Shown: positions 10,102-17,908 of the stretch, piece after piece
Position numbering within the stretch: the first letter of the stretch is position 1
How the letters are laid out: each line of letters opens with the position of its first letter
From: Bacteroidales bacterium
GTDB taxonomy: Bacteria; Bacteroidota; Bacteroidia; Bacteroidales; UBA12077
Length of the DNA stretch: 64,000 nucleotides
Direction of reading: 5' to 3'
NCBI GenBank assembly: GCA_028282785.1
Contig: JANQHE010000053.1
Coordinates: 1-64,000, forward strand
The notes under the pieces: generated by a model
The model's input: the letters and a program-made list of their open reading frames with translations, nothing else
Databases searched by the model: none
What the model was told of the DNA's origin: nothing
Position numbers and translations under genes: made by a program

Positions 10102-11046
10102 GTGTTTACAGAGTCATTAGAATTTTTAGATACTATTCGATTAAATTTTAATCAAGACGGATTAATCTTTTTAAATTTAACATTGGCATTCGTAATGTTT
10201 GGTGTTGCTCTGGAACTCAAAACCGAGCGATTTAAAAAAGTATTTACTAATCCAAAGTCAGCATTTATTGGTGTTTTATCACAATTTGTTTTAATGCCGG
10301 CTCTTACACTTTTGTTAGCATTAATCATAAATCCTTCACCGAGTATCGCACTTGGAATGATATTAGTAGCTGCATGCCCGGGCGGAAATATTTCAAACTT
10401 TATGACAGCCATGGCAAAAGGGAATACTGAGCTTTCTGTAAGTTTAACGGCTATAGCTGATTTTTCTGCTCTTTTTATGACTCCATTTAATTTTGCATTC
10501 TGGGGAAAAATCTATGCATCTTTTTATTCTAAAGGATCAGGTTTAATAATTCCAATAGAAATTGATGCTTTTGAGATGTTTAAGACAATGGTTATATTAT
10601 TAGGAATTCCATTAATAGTAGGAATGGTATTCTCTTATAAATTTCCAATCATCACAGCTAAAATTGTCAAACCTATAAAAATATCTTCAATTGTCATATT
10701 TGGAGGGTATGTAGTAGTAGCATTAGCATTAAATTGGGGACATTTTGTTAATTATGTTCACCTTGTATTTTTTATTGTATTAATCCATAATGCACTTGCG
10801 TTAATCACCGGTTTTTCAATTGCTTCATTATTTAAAAGAAACAGGAAAGATATAAGAACAATTACGATAGAAACGGGAATTCAAAATTCAGGACTGGCAC
10901 TGGTACTAATTTTTAATCCTAAATTGTTTAATGGGCTCGGAGGAATGGCTTTTATAGCTGCACTCTGGGGAGTCTGGCATATAATTTCCGGATTAGGAAT
11001 GGCTACATGGTGGTCTAGAAAATCTATTAAAAACTCTACAAATTAA
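10102..11046 (+). CDS. Bile acid:sodium symporter (BASS) family transporter
   Basis: An integral membrane protein of 314 residues with about nine to ten hydrophobic segments. The BASS signatures CPGGNISN (about residue 93) and ETGIQNSGLAL (about residue 253) are present. Family members import organic anions (bile acids, pantothenate, 2-keto acids) with sodium; the substrate here cannot be told. The frame starts with GTG at 10102. An ATG overlapping it at 10100 is in a different frame and should not be used. The acyltransferase gene that follows begins 2 bp after its stop, so they form an operon. Confidence 0.88.
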   Translation: MFTESLEFLDTIRLNFNQDGLIFLNLTLAFVMFGVALELKTERFKKVFTNPKSAFIGVLSQFVLMPALTLLLALIINPSPSIALGMILVAACPGGNISNFMTAMAKGNTELSVSLTAIADFSALFMTPFNFAFWGKIYASFYSKGSGLIIPIEIDAFEMFKTMVILLGIPLIVGMVFSYKFPIITAKIVKPIKISSIVIFGGYVVVALALNWGHFVNYVHLVFFIVLIHNALALITGFSIASLFKRNRKDIRTITIETGIQNSGLALVLIFNPKLFNGLGGMAFIAALWGVWHIISGLGMATWWSRKSIKNSTN

Positions 11047-11048
11047 TT

Positions 11049-12401
11049 ATGGCAGTTAACAGAGAAAATATTGAAAAGAAATCACTATTCTACTCAATTT
11101 TAAGACCTTACGTTGATCTGGTTACCAAGACGTATTTCAGAACAAAGGTTCATAATATTAAAAATGTTCCAAAGGATGATATCATTATTTATGCTCCGAA
11201 TCATCAAAATGCTTTGATGGATGCACTGGCAATTTTAGCAACTGTGCATACCGAACCTGTATTTTTGGCGCGAGCCGATATTTTTAAAAAGAAAGCTATT
11301 GAGAAAATTCTGACATTTCTTCGTATACTTCCTATATACCGTATTCGAGATGGTAAGGAAAGCCTGGGAAATAACGATGCTATATTTCGAAAAACCATAG
11401 ATGTACTTAAAAATAAAAACGGTTTAGTTATTCTTCCTGAAGGAAATCATGCAGGAATAAGAAGATTACGAACCCTTAAAAAAGGAATATCAAGAATAGT
11501 TTTTGAAGCCGAAGAAGCAAATGATTTTAAACTGGACATTAAAATTGTTCCTGTTGGATTGGATTGGACCAATTATATCAATTTTAGAAGTAGGTTGTTT
11601 GTTAACTTTGGTGAACCTATTAGTATTTCCGAGTATTATGAGGAATATAAAAAGAATCCTCCGCGTGGAATGAATCTGTTACGCGAAAGAGTTGCCAAAG
11701 AATTAAAAAAATATATGATCCATATCGAAAATGATGAACACTACGATATGTTCGATCAAATTAGATATATCTATCTCCCGAAAATGATAAAAAAAATGGG
11801 CTTTAAACGAAGCAAACAACCAAATCAGTTTTATGCCCAGAAAGAGATTATTAATAAGCTAGATCAATTTGTGAAAGAAAAACCTGAAGAAGCTAAGGAG
11901 CTTTCTAAGAAGACCACTCGATATGCGGAGTTAATTAAAAAGTTAAATTTCAGACATTGGGTTGCTCAAAAACCAATTTATTCATCTTTAGGTATTTTAT
12001 TCCAATCCTTAATAATGATTCTTTCATTACCATTATATTTAGTTGGTGGAATCGTAAATTATCTTCCTTATAAAGTGCCGGTTTGGGTAACAAAAAAAAT
12101 TAAGGACCCCCAATTTGTAAGTTCTGTGAGAAATGTTGCTGCTTTAATAATTTTCTTTATCTATTATCTTATATTGATAGTTGTATCCTTATTTATAAAT
12201 CAACCATGGTGGTCAAAACTAACAGCAATAGTGTCTTTACCATTTGCAGGTTTATTTGCATTTCATTATTATATTGAAGCTAAAAAGCTCTGGGCAAAAA
12301 TAAGGTATAATTTTATGAGTTGGTTTAAGAATAAGGATTTGAAAGAATTGAAACAAATTTATAATGATATAATCCATAAAATGGATGAAATAACAACATA
12401 A
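11049..12401 (+). CDS. Lysophospholipid/glycerol-phosphate acyltransferase with C-terminal membrane segments
   Basis: Contains the PlsC-type catalytic motif NHxxxxD (NHQNALMD, about residue 51) and the acceptor-binding motif LPEGNH (about residue 131). The domain covers about residues 20-220. The second half contains a charged linker and about three hydrophobic segments (residues about 310-400), giving 450 residues against about 240 for simple PlsC. It probably acylates a lysolipid or a glycerophosphate at the inner membrane. It lies 2 bp downstream of the BASS transporter. A second, simpler PlsC is encoded at 13347. Confidence 0.85.
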   Translation: MAVNRENIEKKSLFYSILRPYVDLVTKTYFRTKVHNIKNVPKDDIIIYAPNHQNALMDALAILATVHTEPVFLARADIFKKKAIEKILTFLRILPIYRIRDGKESLGNNDAIFRKTIDVLKNKNGLVILPEGNHAGIRRLRTLKKGISRIVFEAEEANDFKLDIKIVPVGLDWTNYINFRSRLFVNFGEPISISEYYEEYKKNPPRGMNLLRERVAKELKKYMIHIENDEHYDMFDQIRYIYLPKMIKKMGFKRSKQPNQFYAQKEIINKLDQFVKEKPEEAKELSKKTTRYAELIKKLNFRHWVAQKPIYSSLGILFQSLIMILSLPLYLVGGIVNYLPYKVPVWVTKKIKDPQFVSSVRNVAALIIFFIYYLILIVVSLFINQPWWSKLTAIVSLPFAGLFAFHYYIEAKKLWAKIRYNFMSWFKNKDLKELKQIYNDIIHKMDEITT

Positions 12402-12418
12402 AAAAGGGAGCTTTAGAG

Positions 12419-12982
12419 CTAATTATTTTCCTCTTCCTCTTTCTTAGGTGGTTCAAAACCATATGCCATTCCTTCTACTTCATAGGTGGGAGGCTCTCCA
12501 AATCCACCAACCGATTGTTCTTTTGTAATAAGAACTATTGTACCTCCTAAATTTGCTGCTCTCTTCTGAAGCCTGATACGTGCACTTTTTTTAGCAGATT
12601 TTGCATTCCGACTGCCGGCAGATGATTTAGCATTAACTTTTCCTAACTCGTACAATCCTTCAACATCATTTTTTCTATCAGTTAAAATTACGGTTTTCCA
12701 GTCACCTTCTTCAACCAACATGATAACAGGTTTATTAAAAACTTCTTTTCTACCGTTACTAAATATAATTTTTTGAATTTGTTTCCTTTGTAGCGTTACA
12801 ACTTCATCCTTGCCCGGTTCAATGTATCTAACTGCTGAAGATGAAATATTTTTTACTTCAACGATTAATTTTCTTTTACCTAACATGTAAATAGTGTCAA
12901 GCTTCGTCTGCTCTTCTTGTGCCATTAATGGTAAACTCATAAAAAAAGCCAACAATGAAATAATAAAGGTTTTGGTTTTCAT
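12419..12982 (-). CDS. Secreted or periplasmic hypothetical protein
   Basis: A 187-residue protein with a clear signal peptide (MKTKTFIISLLAFFMSLPLMAQ). Residues 25-115 look like a small beta-rich domain (LDTIYMLGKRKLIVEVKNI, then EVVTLQRKQIQKIIFSNG). The C-terminal third is Ala/Ser/Lys-rich (SSAGSRNAKSAKKSARI) and ends in an acidic tail KKEEEENN. No catalytic motif was recognised. It converges with the acyltransferase gene, leaving 17 bp between the ends, and stands alone with its own upstream region. Confidence 0.75.
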   Translation of the reverse strand: MKTKTFIISLLAFFMSLPLMAQEEQTKLDTIYMLGKRKLIVEVKNISSSAVRYIEPGKDEVVTLQRKQIQKIIFSNGRKEVFNKPVIMLVEEGDWKTVILTDRKNDVEGLYELGKVNAKSSAGSRNAKSAKKSARIRLQKRAANLGGTIVLITKEQSVGGFGEPPTYEVEGMAYGFEPPKKEEEENN

Positions 12983-13180
12983 AGTTTCTGAGTTTTATTA
13001 TATTAAATACAAGTTCTTATTTTGCCGTGAAATTAATAAGTAATATATTATTTTCAAAAAATATACCAAGATTGAAAATAATTTAAAGTGAAAACAAATT
13101 ATTAAATTAACCTGATTAATTCATAAATGAAATAATTTAATGAATTAATTACAGTAGGCCGTAATTATTTATAAAATAAT

Positions 13181-13244
13181 TTCGAGGGTTAACCCTCGAA
13201 CCACTATAAATGGTTCGGCTTCGACTACAATTTTATGGTCGAAG
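13181..13244. repeat. Compound hairpin cluster in a 364-bp intergenic region
   Basis: Three inverted repeats lie end to end: a perfect 20-bp palindrome TTCGAGGGTTAACCCTCGAA (13181-13200), GAACCA/TGGTTC (13198-13203 and 13211-13216), and CTTCGAC/GTCGAAG (13219-13225 and 13238-13244). The rest of 12983-13346 is AT-rich; besides these I see only the probable promoter at 13311. The cluster looks like a noncoding repeat element; it has no adjacent T tract typical of an intrinsic terminator. Confidence 0.6.
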
Positions 13245-13310
13245 TTAAAAATTCATGAACTTTTTAACGACTTTCATAACCGAAAGAAGTAATTTTTCAG
13301 GTTAAAACGA

Positions 13311-13318
13311 TACTTTTG
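13311..13318 (+). promoter_or_regulatory. Putative -7 element for the plsC/MutS-like operon
   Basis: TACTTTTG matches TAnnTTTG exactly and lies 28 bp before the plsC ATG. The -33 half is not clear. Confidence 0.45.
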
Positions 13319-13346
13319 TAGTGCTTATTACTTTTGGAAAATATTT

Positions 13347-14093
13347 ATGTCAAGAATAGTCTTCTCAGTTTACGTTTGGTTAATGATCACTATTTTAACA
13401 GTAACTCTTTCACCAGTGTTTTTTTTGGTTTGGCTGTTAACTTTTTTAATTGATAAGAATTTGGTTATCCTTCATAGTTTTGGAAATTTTTGGGGTAGCC
13501 TTTTTACCATTCTAACCCCGGGATGGAAAGTTACTTTAATAGGCAAAGAAAAACTTAATAATAAAACAAAAGTTGTTGTTGCAAACCATCAATCACAAGA
13601 GGATATCCTGGTAATTTACAGATTAGGGTTTAGGTTTAGGTGGATATCAAAAGCGGAAGTTTTCAAAATTCCATTTTACGGATGGTTTATGAAATTAAAA
13701 GGAGATATAAAACTTCAAAGAACAAGCAAATCAAGCATTAAAAAAATGATAATTGATGCTGAAAAAGTTCTTACAAATGGGTCCACGATAGTTATATTCC
13801 CCGAAGGTACTAGGTCTAAAACTGGTAAAATAGGAAACTTCAAAGAGGGAGCATTTAAAATTGCAAAAGAGGCAAAAGTTCCAATTTTGCCTATTGCCAT
13901 TCATGGAACTGATTATCCGCTAATTTATCCTTATGGTATTTTTAAAGGAAAACATACCGTACGTATAAAAATATTAGACGAAATTTCTTATGCATATTTT
14001 AAGGATAAAGAAACGAACGAATTTGCTTCGGAAGTAAAAGAATTAATTGAGAAGGAAATAAATTTAATGAAATCTGACAAAAATGCCGGTTGA
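13347..14093 (+). CDS. plsC: 1-acyl-sn-glycerol-3-phosphate acyltransferase
   Basis: Transfers a fatty acyl group to lysophosphatidic acid to make phosphatidic acid. The catalytic motif NHQSQED (H-x4-D) is near residue 80 and the FPEGTRSKTG acceptor motif near residue 152. Two N-terminal hydrophobic segments (residues about 5-40) anchor it to the inner membrane. At 248 residues it is standard PlsC size. Its 3' end overlaps the next gene by 11 bp, so the two are translationally close. Confidence 0.92.
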   Translation: MSRIVFSVYVWLMITILTVTLSPVFFLVWLLTFLIDKNLVILHSFGNFWGSLFTILTPGWKVTLIGKEKLNNKTKVVVANHQSQEDILVIYRLGFRFRWISKAEVFKIPFYGWFMKLKGDIKLQRTSKSSIKKMIIDAEKVLTNGSTIVIFPEGTRSKTGKIGNFKEGAFKIAKEAKVPILPIAIHGTDYPLIYPYGIFKGKHTVRIKILDEISYAYFKDKETNEFASEVKELIEKEINLMKSDKNAG

Positions 14094-15888
14094 TAAATTC
14101 ATTAAAACATATAAAGATCGAATTGACAGCTTTAATCAGAGCTTGTCTAAAATAAAGAATAATCTAATTTGGATAAGTATTCTTAGGTTTGTTTTCTTTA
14201 TACTCGCTATTGTAGTATTTATAAAGCTGATTAAAAGTTTTAGCTGGCTAATGCTGGTATGTTTTGTTGGAATGATATCAGTATTTATTTTTCATGTAAT
14301 TTTTTACATCAAAAGAACAGAGATTTTAAATCATATAAAAAATCTTGTTCAAATTAATAATAATGAAATTAAAGCGTTGCAAAATGATTATTCTTCGTTC
14401 AGCACCGGGAAAGAATTTATTGATAGGGAGCATTCTTATTCTTATGACCTGGATCTATTTGGTGAAGGTTCAATATATCAGTATTTAAATCGGACTGTTA
14501 CTTTAGTTGGGGCTGATTTATTGGCTAAAAGGCTTACAAATACAAATGATGCCAGGTGTGAATTAATTTTAAGCCATCAGGAAGCAATCACTGAAATAGC
14601 AAAAAAAATAGATTGGCGACAAAATTTCATGGCAACTGGTTATATTTTTAAAGCTACAAACGATGATAATAAAAATATTGATAAATGGTTGGATAAACCA
14701 ATATATTTTATAAAAAGAGCAGTTTACAAAATCCTGGTTGTCCTTCTTCCTGTTATTACGTTAACTTTTTTAGCCTTGTTAATGGCAGGTGTTTCTCATT
14801 ATTCGTGGTTTATATTATTTGCACTTTCTCAACTTTTTTTTGCAAGTGTTTTACTAAGGCGCACAAGCAGGGAACAAAGTATGGTTTCTGAAGAGTTGAG
14901 AATTTTAAAAATCTATTCAAGGCTAATTCGGCATATTGAAAATGAAAATTTCAATTCAATGATTTTTAGCGATTTGCAGAATGTATTAAAGGTTGATCAA
15001 ACAAATGCTCAAAAAGCTCTAAAAAAACTGATTAAAATTATTGATGCATTTGATACCCGTCTAAATATTTTCATGGGAATTATCTTGAATGGAACCCTAA
15101 TGTGGGATTTGTTGTCAATTATGCGTCTGGAAAGGTGGAAGCTGAAATATGGTCAAAATATAAAAAAGTGGATTGATGTTATTGCAGAATTCGATTTTTA
15201 TATTTCTGCAGGAACCTTTTATTATAACAATCCCGGATACGTTTTCCCAAAGATTATTGAAAATAAGGTTCTGATAGCGGAAGAACTGGGGCATCCATTA
15301 ATTCCGTTAAAGAAAAGGGTAAATAATGATTTTACGGTTGAAAAACCAAGCGAGATTGAAATTATTACCGGAGCAAATATGGCAGGAAAAAGTACTTTTT
15401 TAAGAACAGTCGGTGTTAATCTTATTCTTGCGCTTAATGGGTTTCCTGTTTGTGCTAAAAACTTTGAATTTCGTGTTATGGAGATATTCTCAGGAATGCG
15501 AACGGCTGATTCTTTAAAGGAAAATGAATCCTATTTTTATGCAGAACTAAAAAGACTTAGATATATTATCGACAAGCTAAATGATGGTAAACTAACATTT
15601 TTATTACTTGATGAGATTTTAAAGGGCACAAACTCTGTTGATAAGGCAAAGGGATCGTGGAAATTTGTGGAGAATCTGATAAAATTAAAAGCAACAGGAA
15701 TTATAGCTACTCATGATTTGTCATTGTGTGAAATGGAAAAAGAATATCCTGAAAATATAGAAAATAAATGCTTCGAGGTAGATATTGATCATAATAAAAT
15801 AAATTTTGATTATAAACTACGACCAGGAATAACCAAAAATATGAATGCCTCGCTATTAATGCAGCAAATGGGAATTTTTTCAAATTAA
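14083..15888 (+). CDS. Membrane-anchored MutS-family ATPase
   Basis: The C-terminal third is a MutS-type ABC ATPase: Walker A TGANMAGKST near residues 428-437, Walker B FLLLDEILKGTNS near residue 505, and the switch histidine segment GIIATHDLSL. The first part is not MutS: it has paired hydrophobic helices near residues 25-65 and another pair near residues 212-250, and the DNA mismatch-recognition domain I is absent. Bacteroidota commonly carry such 600-residue MutS-like membrane proteins; their role is not established and they are distinct from MutS and MutS2. The gene overlaps plsC by 11 bp, which suggests an operon with lipid synthesis. Confidence 0.87.
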   Translation: MPVDKFIKTYKDRIDSFNQSLSKIKNNLIWISILRFVFFILAIVVFIKLIKSFSWLMLVCFVGMISVFIFHVIFYIKRTEILNHIKNLVQINNNEIKALQNDYSSFSTGKEFIDREHSYSYDLDLFGEGSIYQYLNRTVTLVGADLLAKRLTNTNDARCELILSHQEAITEIAKKIDWRQNFMATGYIFKATNDDNKNIDKWLDKPIYFIKRAVYKILVVLLPVITLTFLALLMAGVSHYSWFILFALSQLFFASVLLRRTSREQSMVSEELRILKIYSRLIRHIENENFNSMIFSDLQNVLKVDQTNAQKALKKLIKIIDAFDTRLNIFMGIILNGTLMWDLLSIMRLERWKLKYGQNIKKWIDVIAEFDFYISAGTFYYNNPGYVFPKIIENKVLIAEELGHPLIPLKKRVNNDFTVEKPSEIEIITGANMAGKSTFLRTVGVNLILALNGFPVCAKNFEFRVMEIFSGMRTADSLKENESYFYAELKRLRYIIDKLNDGKLTFLLLDEILKGTNSVDKAKGSWKFVENLIKLKATGIIATHDLSLCEMEKEYPENIENKCFEVDIDHNKINFDYKLRPGITKNMNASLLMQQMGIFSN

Positions 15889-16042
15889 CATTTTTTCAAC
15901 AATCTGTAAACAGTATTTCTCGTTGGTTTTTATTTAATTTGCAAGGAATATTCAATTATCAACAGTTTTAGGGCGATCTCTGTTGATAAACTCTTTGAGC
16001 AACCACTTTTCTTTTAAGTATATTTACGAAAAATTAGGTGAA

Positions 16043-17872
16043 ATGACGGCAATTTATACAGAAGACAGCATTCGTACCCTCGATTGGAAAGAGCACATTA
16101 GGAAAAGACCGGGTATGTATATTGGGAAGCTTGGTGATGGATCTTCTCAGGATGATGGTATTTACGTTTTATTAAAAGAAGTTATGGATAATTCCATTGA
16201 TGAATATATGATGGGATTTGGAAAAACGATCGAAGTTGAAATGACGGATCACTTTGTAAAGGTTCGTGATTATGGGCGTGGAATTCCTTTAGGAAAACTA
16301 AAGGATGTAGCTTCGAAAATGAATACCGGTGCAAAATATGATTCAAAAGCTTTTAAAAAATCCGTAGGTTTAAACGGAGTTGGTATTAAAGCAGTAAATG
16401 CACTTTCAACAAGATTTAGAATTGAGGCTTTTCGTGAAGGAGAAAGAAAGTGTGTTGAATTTGTAAACGGTGAGGTAGTAAGTGATGATCCAACCGAAAA
16501 GACAACGGAGAAGAATGGAACTTTAACTACCTTTGTTCCTGATAAAGAAATTTTTGGTGATTATCATTATATAGAAGAATACGTAGTATCCTTAATACAG
16601 AATTATGTTTTTCTTAATTCCGGATTGACCATTAAACTTAATGGGGAAAAATATTATTCTGAAAATGGACTCCGCGATCTGCTGGATCAAAACATGAGTT
16701 CCGAAGGGTTGTATCCAATTATCCATTTAAAAGGCGAAGATATTGAAATTGCTATTACACATGGCAATCAATATGGTGAGGAATATTATAGTTTTGTTAA
16801 TGGGCAGCATACAACACAGGGAGGATCCCACTTATCAGCATTCCGTGAATCATATGTAAAAACCATTCGTGATTTTTATAAAAAGGATTTTGACCCTTCT
16901 GATATTAGAACTTCTATAGTAGCAGCAGTAAGTGTTAAGGTAGAAGAGCCAGTTTTTGAGTCACAAACAAAAACAAAACTTGGATCTAAAAATATTGCAC
17001 CAAACGGACCTACCATAAGAAACTTTATTGGTGATTTCCTAAAAAACGAATTAGATAATTATTTACATAGAAATGCTGAAGTTGCTGATGCATTACAGAA
17101 AAAAATAATCGAATCGGAGAAAGAGCGTAAAGCAATTTCAGGAATCAAAAAACTAGCTAAACAAAGAGCTAAAAAAGCAAGCCTTCATAACAGGAAATTA
17201 CGTGATTGCAGGATTCATTATAATTCAAAAGATGAGCGCAAGAATGAAACAATGATTTTCATTACAGAGGGTGATTCGGCAAGCGGATCTATTACAAAAT
17301 CTCGTGATGTTAATACACAAGCTGTTTTTAGCTTAAAAGGTAAACCACTAAATACGTATGGTTTAACTAAGAAAATTGTTTACGAAAACGAAGAGTTTAA
17401 TTTGTTGCAAGCTGCATTGGATATTGAAGAGGGAATTGAAAACCTTCGATATAAAAATGTGATAATTGCAACTGATGCCGACGTGGATGGAATGCACATT
17501 CGATTATTACTGATTACTTTCTTTTTACAATTTTTCCCTGATTTAGTTAAAAATGGCCATCTATACATTTTACAAACACCTCTTTTTAGGGTAAGAAATA
17601 AGAAAGAGACACACTATTGTTATAGTGAAGAGGAAAAGGAAAAAGCGATAAAGAAATTAAAAAACAATCCGGAAATAACTCGATTTAAAGGTTTAGGTGA
17701 AATTTCTCCTGATGAGTTCAAACATTTTATTGGTAAAGAAATTCGTTTAGATCCGGTTCGTTTACGAAGGGAAGATGCAGTTAAAGATCTGCTTGAATTT
17801 TACATGGGTAAGAATACACCGAACAGGCAAGATTTTATCGTTGAAAATCTTAAAACAGATGTAGTTGATTAA
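16043..17872 (+). CDS. parE: DNA topoisomerase IV subunit B
   Basis: The ATPase subunit of topoisomerase IV, which decatenates daughter chromosomes. The GHKL ATPase region has [20 protein letters not shown] and [13 protein letters not shown]. The TOPRIM region has [11 protein letters not shown] and [14 protein letters not shown] chose the ATG at 16043 ([15 protein letters not shown]), preceded by AGGTG, over an in-frame ATG at 15983, because homologues begin just before this SIRTLDW stretch; the protein is then 609 residues. parC follows 36 bp downstream. Gyrase B is very similar; the pairing with an 877-residue A subunit and the short length favour ParE. Confidence 0.92.
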   Translation: MTAIYTEDSIRTLDWKEHIRKRPGMYIGKLGDGSSQDDGIYVLLKEVMDNSIDEYMMGFGKTIEVEMTDHFVKVRDYGRGIPLGKLKDVASKMNTGAKYDSKAFKKSVGLNGVGIKAVNALSTRFRIEAFREGERKCVEFVNGEVVSDDPTEKTTEKNGTLTTFVPDKEIFGDYHYIEEYVVSLIQNYVFLNSGLTIKLNGEKYYSENGLRDLLDQNMSSEGLYPIIHLKGEDIEIAITHGNQYGEEYYSFVNGQHTTQGGSHLSAFRESYVKTIRDFYKKDFDPSDIRTSIVAAVSVKVEEPVFESQTKTKLGSKNIAPNGPTIRNFIGDFLKNELDNYLHRNAEVADALQKKIIESEKERKAISGIKKLAKQRAKKASLHNRKLRDCRIHYNSKDERKNETMIFITEGDSASGSITKSRDVNTQAVFSLKGKPLNTYGLTKKIVYENEEFNLLQAALDIEEGIENLRYKNVIIATDADVDGMHIRLLLITFFLQFFPDLVKNGHLYILQTPLFRVRNKKETHYCYSEEEKEKAIKKLKNNPEITRFKGLGEISPDEFKHFIGKEIRLDPVRLRREDAVKDLLEFYMGKNTPNRQDFIVENLKTDVVD

Positions 17873-17908
17873 TTTTTGAACTTGATCATTATTAGATAAA
17901 GAGACAGA

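Noticed and set aside
12402-12418. AGCT-TTAG-AGCT hairpin between the convergent genes
   Set aside because: A 4-bp stem with no T tract is too weak to call a terminator.
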